A stretch of DNA of 64,000 bases from QHCA01 sp003244095 (GCA_038329965.1 JBBQNN010000012.1:6148-70147), one strand, 5' to 3'. Positions 1-8,883 are shown, numbered from the stretch's first letter. Notes: generated by a model from the letters alone, not told the origin. A program made the numbers and translations.

Positions 1-369
1 CGGATCGGCTACGTCGCCGCGGAGGCCGCCCGGCACGGTGGGGTGGCCATCTGCGCGCCGATCGCGCCCTATGCGAGCACCCGTGCCGCCGTCCGCGCCA
101 TGGCCGAGGCGGCCGGCGACTTCGTCCTCGTCTGGGTCTCCACCCCGCTGGAGCGCTGCGAGGCGCGCGACCGCAAGGGCCTCTACGCCCGGGCCCGGGC
201 CGGTGGGCTGCCCGGCTTCACCGGCATCGACGACCCGTACGAGGAGCCGCTCGACGCAGACGTGGTCATCGACACGTCCGACCGGCCGATCGGCGACTGC
301 GTGGCCGAGGTCGTCACCTTCCTGCGACACGGCGGCTGGCTGTCCGACCAGACAGCGGTGACGCCGTGA
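1..369 (+). CDS. cysC: Adenylylsulfate (APS) kinase, 3' part only
   Basis: The window opens inside this gene; the frame runs from base 1 to the TGA at 367-369. The visible 122 residues match the C-terminal half of APS kinases: RIGYVAAEAARHGG, then CAPIAPY, the strand VWVSTPLERCEARD, KGLYARARAG and FTGIDDPYE. The enzyme phosphorylates APS to PAPS, the universal sulfate donor. Whether it is a stand-alone CysC or the tail of a fusion cannot be seen, but a separate CysN of normal length lies at 23.0-24.3 kb, which favours stand-alone CysC. Its stop overlaps the GTG of the TauE-like gene, so the two are probably cotranslated. It is the first of several PAPS-metabolism genes in this locus. Confidence 0.9.
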   Translation, partial: RIGYVAAEAARHGGVAICAPIAPYASTRAAVRAMAEAAGDFVLVWVSTPLERCEARDRKGLYARARAGGLPGFTGIDDPYEEPLDADVVIDTSDRPIGDCVAEVVTFLRHGGWLSDQTAVTP

Positions 370-1316
370 ACATCGGCCTGGCCATCGTCAGCTTCTTCAT
401 CGGCATGATCGTCGGGCTCACCGGCATGGGCGGTGGCGCCTTGATGACCCCGGTGCTCGTGCTGTTCTTCGGCGTGCCCCCGCTGGCGGCGGTGTCCAGC
501 GACCTCGTCGCCGCCGCCGTGATGAAGCCGTTCGGCAGCCTCGTGCACTTCCGCAACGGCACCGTCCACCTGGGACTGGTCAAGTGGCTGTGCCTCGGCT
601 CGGTCCCGAGCGCCTTCTGCGGCGTGCTGGTCACCCGTTCGCTGGGCAACGGCGAGCGGCTGCAGGCCGCGGTGAAGACCTCGCTCGGGGTCGTCCTGGT
701 CATCGCCTCGTTCGCCCTGATCGTCAAGGCCTACCTCGCGCTGGTCCAGCGGGCCCGCCGCCGGGCCGCCTCCGAGGACTTGCCGCCCGCCGACAATCCG
801 CCGGAGACCCTCCGCGTGCGGCCGCTGCCCACCGTCGTGATCGGCGCTGTCGGCGGCCTCATCGTCGGCATGACGTCAGTGGGCTCAGGATCCCTGATCA
901 TCATCTCGCTGATCATGCTGTATCCCCGGTTGCAGGCCTCCCAACTGGTCGGCACCGACCTGGTCCAGGCCGTCCCGCTGGTGATGTCCGCTGCTCTCGG
1001 GCACCTGCTCTTCGGTGACTTCCAGCTGGCGGTGACCACCTCGCTGCTGATCGGCTCGATCCCCGGCGTCCTACTCGGCGCGACCCTGTCCGCTCGCGCG
1101 CCGGGCGGACTGATCCGCCGCGCGTTGACCCTGGTACTGCTCGCCTCGGGCCTGAAGCTGCTCGGTGCCAGCAACCTCACGCTGGGCGCTGTGCTGCTGG
1201 CTGTCGTGCTGCTCGGCCCGCCGCTGTGGATGCTGGCCCGACGGCGGCAGGGGTTCCCCCCGACCGCGCGCCAGGAGGCCAAGGCGGCCCGGGAAAGAGC
1301 CTCCACCGCAATCTGA
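366..1316 (+). CDS. TauE/SafE family (sulfite/organosulfonate) anion exporter
   Basis: A 316-residue polytopic membrane protein. The GTG at 366 overlaps the cysC stop (GTGA). The N-terminus carries the family hallmark GLTGMGGGALMTPVLV, and the second half repeats it as GLIVGMTSVGSGSLIIISLIM, the typical pseudo-twofold TauE/SafE (DUF81) architecture. About eight hydrophobic segments are apparent, with a charged cytoplasmic loop near residues 120-150. Members export or import small anions such as sulfite and sulfoacetate. Coupling to APS kinase suggests a role in sulfur-anion homeostasis beside the sulfation genes; the substrate is inferred. Confidence 0.85.
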   Translation: MNIGLAIVSFFIGMIVGLTGMGGGALMTPVLVLFFGVPPLAAVSSDLVAAAVMKPFGSLVHFRNGTVHLGLVKWLCLGSVPSAFCGVLVTRSLGNGERLQAAVKTSLGVVLVIASFALIVKAYLALVQRARRRAASEDLPPADNPPETLRVRPLPTVVIGAVGGLIVGMTSVGSGSLIIISLIMLYPRLQASQLVGTDLVQAVPLVMSAALGHLLFGDFQLAVTTSLLIGSIPGVLLGATLSARAPGGLIRRALTLVLLASGLKLLGASNLTLGAVLLAVVLLGPPLWMLARRRQGFPPTARQEAKAARERASTAI

Positions 1317-1415
1317 CGGTTTCGGTCACGTCGGGCCACGCCTGGCGCTATCGTGCGATTGGGAAGCGTTGCCGGGGTTCGTTCCGCGCCGGGGCGCATT
1401 CGCTCAGGGAGGGCC

Positions 1416-2684
1416 ATGAACAGGTTCTCGACCGCTTCGCGCGGGCTGGCGCTAACCGTGACGCTGGTCCTGGTCGGTCTGGTGCCCGCACCAGCGGGTG
1501 CACAGATCGCCCAGCCCGCGGTCGTGGTCGAGACTCCCGCGACCTTCACGCCGAGTCTCGCCGCCAATGCGACCCAGCCCGATCCGGCGGTCTATGCCCT
1601 CGCCCAGCTCGGCAACCAGATGTACGCCGGCGGCAAGTTCGACGCCATCGAGAACTCCACCCGAACGACGACCTATATCCGGCCCAATCTCGTGAGCTTC
1701 AGCGCGACGACGGGAGCCGTGTCGCCGGGGTTCACGCCGCGCTTCAACGGTTTCGTGTGGGCACTGCTGGCGAGCGGCACCTCGCTGTACGTCGGTGGCG
1801 AGTTCACCACCGTCAACGGTGCGGGCCGCCGCGGGCTGGCCAAGATCGACGCGACCACCGGGCTGCTCGACCCCAACTTCAAGCCCGTCGTGGTCTCCTC
1901 CGGATTCGTCAAGGAGGTCCGGCTGGTCAACAACCGGCTGATCATCGGCGGGTCGTTCCCCAAGAAGCTGGCTGCGGTCAACCCGACCACCGGCGCTGAC
2001 ACCGGCTACGTCAACCTGTCGATCGGGGGCGCGTACGTCTATCGCTTCGCGGTCGACCCCGCCGGGACCCGGCTGGTGGCGTTGGGCAACCTCACGACGG
2101 TCAACGGCCTGGTCCGCGCCCGCGCCTTCATGCTCGACCTGGGTGCGACCTCGGCGACCCTCGACCCGTGGTACTACCAGCCGCTGACCAAGCCGTGCCG
2201 GTCCGCGGCGACGGTCGAGTATCTGCGCGACGTCGACTTCTCACCGGACGGCACGTACTTCGTGTTCGCCTCGACGGGCTTCATCTCGCGATCCGGCGAG
2301 CTCGGCGAGACGTTGTGCGACGCCGCGACGAGATTCGAGACGAACATCCCTAGCCCGACCCGGCCGACCTGGATCAACTACACCGGCGGGGACACCCTAC
2401 ACTCGGTGGCCGTCACCGGTGTGGCGGTCTACGTCAACGGCCACAACCGCTGGCTCGACAACCCGCTGGGCGTCGACTCGTGCCGCACCACCTGCGTGTC
2501 GCGCCCGGGCATCGGCGCCATCGACCCGACGTCGGGCAAGGCGCTGGCGTGGAACCCCGGCAAGACCCGCGGGGTCGGCGGGAAGGACCTGCTGGCCACC
2601 TCGACCGGCCTGTGGGTGGCCAGCGACGGCAAGATGTTCAACGGCAGGTACCACTGGGGGATCGCGTTCGTCCCGCTCCCCTGA
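1416..2684 (+). CDS. Secreted propeller-like repeat protein, copy 1
   Basis: 422 residues from the ATG at 1416, preceded by AGGGAGGG. An in-frame start at 1353 would add 21 residues before an obvious signal peptide, so 1416 is preferred. The N-terminus (FSTASRGLALTVTLVLVGLV, then PAGAQ) is a Sec signal peptide. The mature part has repeats of the form LYVGGEFTTVNG, MYAGGKFDAI and LIIGGSFPKK, each followed by LAKIDATTG or LAAVNPTTG, as in delta-60/YVTN beta-propellers. The C-terminal block (GDTLHSVAVTGVAVYVNGHN through AIDPTSGKALAWNP) is nearly identical in the next gene. A weak -10-like TATCGT lies at 1349-1354. No catalytic motif is seen; binding of surface glycan or protein is a guess. Confidence 0.75.
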   Translation: MNRFSTASRGLALTVTLVLVGLVPAPAGAQIAQPAVVVETPATFTPSLAANATQPDPAVYALAQLGNQMYAGGKFDAIENSTRTTTYIRPNLVSFSATTGAVSPGFTPRFNGFVWALLASGTSLYVGGEFTTVNGAGRRGLAKIDATTGLLDPNFKPVVVSSGFVKEVRLVNNRLIIGGSFPKKLAAVNPTTGADTGYVNLSIGGAYVYRFAVDPAGTRLVALGNLTTVNGLVRARAFMLDLGATSATLDPWYYQPLTKPCRSAATVEYLRDVDFSPDGTYFVFASTGFISRSGELGETLCDAATRFETNIPSPTRPTWINYTGGDTLHSVAVTGVAVYVNGHNRWLDNPLGVDSCRTTCVSRPGIGAIDPTSGKALAWNPGKTRGVGGKDLLATSTGLWVASDGKMFNGRYHWGIAFVPLP

Positions 2685-2856
2685 TTCGCTCACCGACACT
2701 CCGCACGCAGGGTGATTGCCAACACACCGTCTGGAATCAACCGGGCTGGCCTTCGTCCCGGTCCAGCTTGATATCGTGACTCCAGCCTGCGCGACATCAG
2801 GGGATTGTCGTCCACATGTCGTATCGCATCGACAAACGACTCCCATTGGGGGAATT

Positions 2857-4149
2857 ATGATCGCCTCCGCCACGCGACGCCGCGTGCTCGCAATCACTCT
2901 CGCCCTCGGCCTGCTGGCCGCCATGACCAGCTCGGCGTCCGCGCAGCTGTCGCAGCCCGCCGTGGTCAGCCAGACGCCGGCGGTCAACACGCCCAACCTC
3001 TTCGGCGACACGACCATCCCCAAGCCGGCCGTCTATTCACTCGCGCAGCTCGGCGGCACGATGTTCGCCGGCGGCACGTTCCACGCGATCCAGAACCCGC
3101 CCCGGACCGTCACGTACACGCGGTTCGACCTGTTCAGCTTCAGCGCCTCCACCGGTGCGCTGAGCCAGACGTTCGGCCCCAAGCCCAACGGGCCCGTGTG
3201 GGCGCTGGCGGCAAGCGGCACGTCACTGTACGTCGGCGGTGAGTTCACCACATTCAACGGCGTCACCCGCCCCGGGCTGGCCAAGGTCAGTGTGTTCACC
3301 GGTGCCCTCGACCCCAACTTCAAGCCCGTCGTCGTCTCCTCCGGCGACGTCAAGGAGATCCGGCTGCTCAACAACCGGCTGATCGTCGGCGGGTCGTTCC
3401 CCAAGCACCTGGCCGCACTCGACCCGACGACCGGCGCCGACACCGGCTACCTCAACCTCGGCATCGCCGGCACGGTCGCCTCCAACGCCGGGCCGACCCA
3501 CATCTACCGCTTCGCGGTCAACCCCTCGGGCACCCGGCTGGTGGCGCTGGGCAACTTCACCACGGTCAACGGCGCGAGCCGCGCCCGCGCCTTCATGGTG
3601 GACATGGCCAGCACCGTCACGGCACTCGACCCGTGGTACTACCAGCCGCTGGCCAGGATGTGCAATTCCCCCGAAATTCCGGGCTACCTGCGCGATGTGG
3701 ACTTCTCCCCCGACGGCACCTACTTCGTGTTCGCCGCCACCGGCAGCATCTCCCGGCCCGGCGACAACGGCTCCACCGTGTGTGACGCGGCGGCCAGGTT
3801 CGAGACCGCCGATGCCGCACCGGCCAAGCCGACCTGGATCAACTACACCGGCGGGGACACCCTGCTCTCGGTGGCCGTCACCGGCGTGGCGGTCTACGTC
3901 AACGGCCACAACCGCTGGCTCGACAACCCGCTCGGCCACGACAGCTGCGGTGCCGGTTGCACCCCGCGCCCGGGCATCGGCGCGATCGACCCGACGTCGG
4001 GCAAGGCGCTGGCGTGGAACCCCACCAAGACCCGGGGGGTCGGCGGCCGGGACCTGCTCGCCACCAGCACGGGGCTGTGGGTCGGCAGCGACGGCGCGAT
4101 GTTCAACAACAAGTACCACTTCGGCATCGCCTTCGTCCCGCTGCCGTAG
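2857..4149 (+). CDS. Secreted propeller-like repeat protein, copy 2 (tandem paralogue)
   Basis: 430 residues from the ATG at 2857 behind a GGGGGAAT Shine-Dalgarno; longer in-frame starts from 2716 would bury the signal peptide (RRRVLAITLALGLLAAMTSS, cleavage near ASAQ). It is a clear duplicate of the preceding gene: the same LYVGGEFTTFNG and LIVGGSFPKH repeats, the same NYTGGDTLLSVAVTGVAVYV block and the same KALAWNPTKTRGVGG ending. It differs by insertions, for example a GTVASNAGPTH segment in mid-protein. The 172-base spacer from copy 1 holds no other gene. Cysteines near the C-terminus (DSCGAGC) could form a disulfide in the exported protein. Function unknown. Confidence 0.75.
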   Translation: MIASATRRRVLAITLALGLLAAMTSSASAQLSQPAVVSQTPAVNTPNLFGDTTIPKPAVYSLAQLGGTMFAGGTFHAIQNPPRTVTYTRFDLFSFSASTGALSQTFGPKPNGPVWALAASGTSLYVGGEFTTFNGVTRPGLAKVSVFTGALDPNFKPVVVSSGDVKEIRLLNNRLIVGGSFPKHLAALDPTTGADTGYLNLGIAGTVASNAGPTHIYRFAVNPSGTRLVALGNFTTVNGASRARAFMVDMASTVTALDPWYYQPLARMCNSPEIPGYLRDVDFSPDGTYFVFAATGSISRPGDNGSTVCDAAARFETADAAPAKPTWINYTGGDTLLSVAVTGVAVYVNGHNRWLDNPLGHDSCGAGCTPRPGIGAIDPTSGKALAWNPTKTRGVGGRDLLATSTGLWVGSDGAMFNNKYHFGIAFVPLP

Positions 4150-4188
4150 CCTCCGGCGCCCGCTGCACCTGCCCGGTCAAGGAGCGGG

Positions 4189-5364
4189 TCAGGCGCTGAC
4201 GATCGCCCGCCACGTCGCTCGCGACGGTGCGTCGGTCAGCCTGAAGTCGACCGAGCCGGGCTTGTGCACGTCGAAGTAGCACACGAACGCCGCGTGCCGC
4301 TGGCTGAGGTAGGACGCAAGTGAACGCAGCCACGCCGCCCGTCCGTAGCCGCTGGTGTCACTGGAGATGCGGGGGCTTGCGGTCTCGGCGATCCCGAACT
4401 GCTTCCCGAGGGAGGCGGAGAGGTCCGCGACCCCTTTGAACATGTCCACCGGGTTGGCGTAGAACGGTCGGCTGGCGTCCTGGCCGTAGTTGTAGCAATC
4501 CCACGCCATCACGTCGACGACGTCGCTGCCGGCGTAGTAGTTGCGCCAGCTGCGATGCGATCCCGGGGCGATGGTCCAGCACATCAGGACGAGGGTTGCC
4601 TTGAGGTCCGTCCGGCCGGTGCCGCGCTGGATGGCCCGGATATGGCTCCAGGCAGCCCGGTAGTCCGTGGCGGTGAACTGGCCCCCCTCGATGTCGTTCT
4701 CCGGCTCGTGGTCGTAGGACCAGTAGATCGGGTAGGCCCGGGATGCCCCGCGGAACCACGCGGCGAGCTCGGCGTCGTGCCGCCCGGACAGCACGTCCTT
4801 GGGCAGGTAGCGGAACGAGACGATGACAGGGATCCGGCCGTAGCCGGACAGGCCCGGCTCCCGGGGAGCCCCGGGATAGAACAGGCGGTAGGACTCGAGG
4901 CCGCCGTAGGCGTTGTTGGCCGTGTTGTACGCGGAAGCGTAGGAGACGCCCGGACCGGGCTGCACCGTCACACCGAAGTAGGTGGACGACGGCACGACGG
5001 CCGCCAGCGGCGGCGCGGCGGCTGCCTTGGTGACCGGGGCGCCCGGCCGGGCGCCATGCGCGGCAGCCGCCGTCTGGCCGGCCTGCGGGGCCCGATCAGC
5101 GGACGAGGTGAGTGCGTCGTGCGGCGCTGCCGCGCTGGTCCCCGAGCCGCTCCCCCGCGAGGCAATGGCTGTCGTACTGGCCTGGGTCGCCGCCGGAGTG
5201 TCGGCAAGGGCCAGGACGGCCAGGATGCCGACCAGCCGAACCAGCGGAGAGCGCTGTTGCGGCGCAGGACGGCGATGGCGGTGCGGCGAGTGCCGAGCAG
5301 CGGTGTGGCGGCGGCGGGCAGATGAATGTGACGCAGGTTGGGGAGGGCAACCAGTGTCGGGCAT
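4189..5364 (-). CDS. Secreted GH26-like glycoside hydrolase, copy 1
   Basis: 391 residues. A long basic N-terminus precedes a hydrophobic export signal near residues 41-56 and an Ala/Ser/Pro-rich linker to about 125, then a domain of about 265 residues. The domain carries WSYDHEPEND (candidate acid/base E220), the strand LVLMCW, VDVMAWDCYNYG, and GIAETAS (candidate nucleophile E327). Two glutamates on strands after a (beta/alpha)8-like run fit clan A hydrolases, GH26 mannanase/lichenase type. The C-terminal AAFVCYFDVHK strand recurs in both other copies of this window. Start at ATG 5364 with GGAAG upstream. Likely acts on an extracellular polysaccharide, perhaps that of this locus; substrate unknown. 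Confidence 0.65.
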   Translation of the reverse strand: MPDTGCPPQPASHSSARRRHTAARHSPHRHRRPAPQQRSPLVRLVGILAVLALADTPAATQASTTAIASRGSGSGTSAAAPHDALTSSADRAPQAGQTAAAAHGARPGAPVTKAAAAPPLAAVVPSSTYFGVTVQPGPGVSYASAYNTANNAYGGLESYRLFYPGAPREPGLSGYGRIPVIVSFRYLPKDVLSGRHDAELAAWFRGASRAYPIYWSYDHEPENDIEGGQFTATDYRAAWSHIRAIQRGTGRTDLKATLVLMCWTIAPGSHRSWRNYYAGSDVVDVMAWDCYNYGQDASRPFYANPVDMFKGVADLSASLGKQFGIAETASPRISSDTSGYGRAAWLRSLASYLSQRHAAFVCYFDVHKPGSVDFRLTDAPSRATWRAIVSA

Positions 5365-5492
5365 ATGAGGTCTTCCGTAGACGAATCCTTCGACCCAGGC
5401 ACCTTAGCGGTCTCCGTGGCGGTCGGCCAGACTTGGGCGCATGCACATGCAGCTGCAGGCTGCAGGCGGCGCCGAGCCAACTGGTCAGTGGC

Positions 5493-6398
5493 TCAGGGGA
5501 CCTGGTCGACGACCACGTCGTGCCAGGCACCGCGCGAAGGCTTGTCCAGCAGGCGGTAGTCGGTGCCCGCCCCGTTGGTGTCGAAGTAGCTCACGAACGC
5601 CGCCCCCCGACTGCTCAGGTAGCGCGCGCAGGCCGTCAGCCACGCTGCCCGGCCCTGCCCGCGGTCGCCACCCGCCAGCGTGCTGCCCAGCTCGGCGATC
5701 CCCCAGGGCAGACCGACGCTGCGGGAATCCGCGATCGCGTTGGCGAACAGGTTGGCCGGGGTGCCGTAACCCCCGGCACCGTTGCCGTGGTTGTAGCAGT
5801 CCCAACCCATGACGTCGACGTTCGCGCTGCCGGCGAAGTAGTCGCGCCAGTTCCTGCCGGAGGCGGGATTGGCCGTGAAGCACATCAGGATCAGCGTGGA
5901 CCGGAGCTTGGGGTTGGCCGCCGAACGAGCCAGCTGCGTCACGTGCTGGAATGCGGCCCGGTAGTCTGCGGCGGTGAACTCGCCGCGCGCGATGTTGTCC
6001 TCGGGCTCGTGCATGTAGGAGTACCACGTCATGCGGTCGGTCGGCGCGCTCGCGAACCAGTCACGGATCAGCGTGTCGTACCTGCCGGAGAGGACGTCCT
6101 TCGGCGGGATCCGCCACGAGACGATGGCGTCGTGGGTCTTGAGCTTCGCCGTCAGGGCGGGCCACGAGTCGGGAGCGTTGCCGTCGAAGTAGCGGATGAC
6201 ACCAAGGTGCCCGTAGGCGCTCTCCGAGCGCCGCAAAGCCGCACTGAAGCTCTCACCCGGCTGCGGCTTGACCACAGCGCCGAAGGCCGTGTCCCCGGCC
6301 GCGCCGGACGGCGTCGAGGTGACCACTGCGACGACACCCAGCGCGAGGACGGTCGCGGCAACCACGAGTCGATGTTTGGCGGCGAAGGTCCTCGGCAT
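5493..6398 (-). CDS. Secreted GH26-like glycoside hydrolase, copy 2
   Basis: 301 residues from ATG 6398 (AGAGGA upstream); the frame stays open to 6560 but only 6398 puts the signal sequence (LVVAATVLALGVVAVVTS) at the N-terminus. The mature domain carries TWYSYMHEPEDN (candidate acid/base E131), LILMCFTANP, VDVMGWDCYNHG and WGIAELGS (candidate nucleophile E236), matching its neighbours at 4.2-5.4 and 6.6-8.0 kb. It has no linker or accessory domain. Same strand as both paralogues; a strong hairpin at 6560-6600 separates it from the upstream copy, so it probably has its own promoter. Confidence 0.65.
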   Translation of the reverse strand: MPRTFAAKHRLVVAATVLALGVVAVVTSTPSGAAGDTAFGAVVKPQPGESFSAALRRSESAYGHLGVIRYFDGNAPDSWPALTAKLKTHDAIVSWRIPPKDVLSGRYDTLIRDWFASAPTDRMTWYSYMHEPEDNIARGEFTAADYRAAFQHVTQLARSAANPKLRSTLILMCFTANPASGRNWRDYFAGSANVDVMGWDCYNHGNGAGGYGTPANLFANAIADSRSVGLPWGIAELGSTLAGGDRGQGRAAWLTACARYLSSRGAAFVSYFDTNGAGTDYRLLDKPSRGAWHDVVVDQVP

Positions 6399-6559
6399 GG
6401 GGCCTGTCCTCTTGCTCGGTGTGCCGGTCTCGGCAGGGACCGGTGTCGACCCCCGGGGACATAGTGCCATCTTCCCGGTCGTAGGGTCGCCTCTGGGGTC
6501 ATATGCCGCGAAATGCCGATTGCCGGCCTGCGCGGGCGGCGATGGCAACAGAGCCGCCA

Positions 6560-6600
6560 AACGGCGAGAATCCCCTGGAGGCCAGGGGATTCTCGCCGTT
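6560..6600 (-). terminator. Perfect 19-bp hairpin terminator
   Basis: Bases 6560-6578 are the exact reverse complement of 6582-6600, with a 3-base loop. A looser complementary extension flanks both sides (CAGAGC-type sequence before and after). There is no T tract, as is common for high-GC actinobacterial terminators. It lies just after the stop of the DNRLRE/GH26-like gene (6642) and before the start of the next minus-strand gene, so it most likely ends that transcript. Confidence 0.75.
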
Positions 6601-6641
6601 CATGGGCTGCTCTGCAGGACGCGTCCTGCGATCGGCGGAGC

Positions 6642-7970
6642 CTAGTGCCAGGAGCCCGCCGCGGCGGCATCGAGCGCGTTCGGGAAGCTGGTCACCGAGA
6701 CGTCCCACCAGCAGGCGAACTTCGCGCCGCCGGCCCGCAGGGCCACGGCCAACTTCAGCGCCCAGGCCGCCCGGTTGGCGGAACTGTCCAGGATCGGCGA
6801 CCCGCTCTCGGCCAGACCCCAGGGGAGGTGCGTCTCGTTCGCCACCGTGAGGATGGGGGCGATGAGATTGGCCGGGTCGATGTAGGTGGGCGGGTTGTTC
6901 TTGGTGCCCGGGTTGTAGGCGTCCCAGGAGATCGAGTCGACCGAGCCCGCTGGGTAGTAGTTGTGCCAGTTGCGGCCGGAGTTGGTGTTCAGCGTGTACC
7001 GCATCAGGATCAGTGTCGGCACGGCTCCACCGGCGCGGATGGCCCCCGCGTAGGTGGCCCAGGTCGCCCGGTAGCTGGCCTGCGCGGCGGCGGTCGTGAA
7101 GTTGTCCTCCGGCTCGTGGTACCAGGAGGCCCACACCTTCATCCCGACGGGCTTCGAGGCGAGGAAGGCCTGCACCTGAGCAGGGGTGCCGGACTTCCAG
7201 GAGACCACTGCCGCCGAACCGGCCGGCAACGACGTGAGCAGTGCCGAGTCGGACCACCTGGCGGGCGGAGCGCCGGTGAAGAAGACCCGGGCGACGTACA
7301 CGGGGTGGTTGAACATGCTGACGGAGCCCAGCCGGGCGACGTCGCTGTTGTCGTTGATGGAGGAACCGAAGAGCGCCGTCGGCACGACGACCGCGGCCGG
7401 CGTCCAGGTCACCGAGAGCGTCGGTGCGTCGACGGTCCCGTCCTTGGAGTGCAACCGCGCGATGGTGCCGGCGTCCCGGGCACGCAGCGCCACCGACACC
7501 ACGCCGTTGCCGTGCACCACGGGGGTCAGGTTGACATCGGTGGTGACGCCACCATCCACAGTGGTCGAGCCGGCGATGAGGGTGCCGAGCGCGGGTGCGT
7601 TCTTCGAGGTCAGGCTGGTCTCGGACCAGGTGGTCGACGAGACCCGGTAGGCGTTCAGGGCCGGAGTCAGGTGGCCGTCGAGGCGGTGGGTGTGCAGCTT
7701 GGCGGCGTTGATGGTCGCGCCGGCCGGGATGCCGGAGACCGTGAAGCGCAGGTAGGCAACCTTCCCGGCGCCTGACTCGGCACTGAGCTTCAGCGAGGTT
7801 CCGGTGTTGAGGAGCGGGCTCGTCGGCGTCGTGTACGCGTCGTCGGTGGGACCGACGACCGTCACCTTCTGGGTGCTTGCCGCGCCGGCGACTTGTGCGG
7901 GCAACAGCATCCCGATGAGGGTGGCCGCCGCCCCGATCGAGACTAGAGCAGTGGTCCGTAGTGGGCGCAT
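6642..7970 (-). CDS. Secreted DNRLRE/CBM96-type domain plus GH26-like hydrolase, copy 3
   Basis: 442 residues from ATG 7970, with AGGAG about 10 bases upstream; longer in-frame starts run into the divergent gene. Signal peptide to about residue 30 (VSIGAAATLIGMLLPAQVAG). Residues 35-190 look like a DNRLRE (CBM96-type) carbohydrate-binding beta-sandwich: DDAYTTPTSPLLNTG, AYLRFTVSGIPAG, INAAKLHTH, WTPA. Residues 195-442 are the same hydrolase-like domain as the two genes downstream, with WASWYHEPEDN (candidate E286), SISWDAYNPG and WGLAESGS (candidate E388). It diverges from a sulfotransferase. A binding module on one of three paralogues suggests action on insoluble or surface-attached glycan. 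Confidence 0.68.
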   Translation of the reverse strand: MRPLRTTALVSIGAAATLIGMLLPAQVAGAASTQKVTVVGPTDDAYTTPTSPLLNTGTSLKLSAESGAGKVAYLRFTVSGIPAGATINAAKLHTHRLDGHLTPALNAYRVSSTTWSETSLTSKNAPALGTLIAGSTTVDGGVTTDVNLTPVVHGNGVVSVALRARDAGTIARLHSKDGTVDAPTLSVTWTPAAVVVPTALFGSSINDNSDVARLGSVSMFNHPVYVARVFFTGAPPARWSDSALLTSLPAGSAAVVSWKSGTPAQVQAFLASKPVGMKVWASWYHEPEDNFTTAAAQASYRATWATYAGAIRAGGAVPTLILMRYTLNTNSGRNWHNYYPAGSVDSISWDAYNPGTKNNPPTYIDPANLIAPILTVANETHLPWGLAESGSPILDSSANRAAWALKLAVALRAGGAKFACWWDVSVTSFPNALDAAAAGSWH

Positions 7971-8061
7971 CAGGACTTCTCCTAGAGTGGGCATGTGGTA
8001 CCTACTGCTTCGGGAGGAGTCCGCACCGACTGCTTGGGCCAAACGGGTGGCGCAGCAGCCG

Positions 8062-8862
8062 ATGTCTGAAATGGCGGTTGACGGCCACCGACTGGTGTTC
8101 ATCGGCGGGCTCCATCGCAGCGGCACCACTCCGATGGCCCGTTGCCTCGCCGAGCACCCGCAGGTGAGCGGATTCGCCGGGACCGGCGTCAAGGAAGACG
8201 AGGGCCAGCACCTGCAGACGGTCTATCCCTCGGCGCGTGAGCACGGCGGTGCCGGCCACTTCGCGGTGGCCGAAGCCGCGCACCTGACTGAAGAATCGGC
8301 ATTGGCGACCGAGGCCAACGCGCGCCGCCTTTTCGAGCAGTGGCAACCACACTGGGACCTCGCTCGGCCGGTCCTCATCGAGAAGTCACCACCCAACCTC
8401 GTGATGACGCGGTTCCTTCAGTCGCTTTTTCCGGACGCGCGTTTCCTGATCGTCGTGCGACACCCCGTCGTGGTGTCGCTGTCGACGATGAAGTGGGTCG
8501 ATGACTCGCTGGAGACGTTGTTGGAGGCCTGGTTTCACGCGCACGACGTCTTCGTCGGCGACGCGGCCCGGCTGCACCGGGTGCAGGTGGTGAAGTACGA
8601 GGACTTCGTCAGCGACACCGTTCGTACGTTGAGCGACGTCGCCGGATTCCTCGACCTGACCGGCGACGTACCGGCCGGAAGCGTGGCCCAGGACCGCAGC
8701 GACGGCTACGTCGACCAGTGGCACCAACTGAAGACCGCGAAGGCGCCATGGCGCCGGGCCAGGTACCAGCGCCTGTGTGACCGGTTCGAGAATCGGGCGA
8801 ACGCCTACGGCTACAGCCTGCTGGACCTGAAGCGGCGGGGGCCGTTCCCTGAGATCGGCTGA
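8062..8862 (+). CDS. Sulfotransferase family protein 1
   Basis: 266 residues from ATG 8062; ATG 7993 is also in frame but would add residues unlike the family. The 5'-phosphosulfate loop is FIGGLHRSGTTPMARCL near the N-terminus. The 3'-phosphate-binding region is FLIVVRHPVVVSLST, preceded by EKSPPN; KYEDFV follows. These are PAPS-dependent sulfotransferase landmarks. It lacks the CxCG...CxFW block of four other sulfotransferases here, so it belongs to a different branch and may use a different acceptor. It diverges from the secreted hydrolase-like gene (91-base spacer) and converges on the GT14-like gene. Predicted cytoplasmic. Confidence 0.85.
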   Translation: MSEMAVDGHRLVFIGGLHRSGTTPMARCLAEHPQVSGFAGTGVKEDEGQHLQTVYPSAREHGGAGHFAVAEAAHLTEESALATEANARRLFEQWQPHWDLARPVLIEKSPPNLVMTRFLQSLFPDARFLIVVRHPVVVSLSTMKWVDDSLETLLEAWFHAHDVFVGDAARLHRVQVVKYEDFVSDTVRTLSDVAGFLDLTGDVPAGSVAQDRSDGYVDQWHQLKTAKAPWRRARYQRLCDRFENRANAYGYSLLDLKRRGPFPEIG

Positions 8863-8883
8863 GCCGGCGTCGCCGCCGAGCGG

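Noticed and set aside
2397..3023. Minus-strand frame over the propeller gene pair
   Set aside because: Opposite to two clearly coding genes with signal peptides; no homologous motif.
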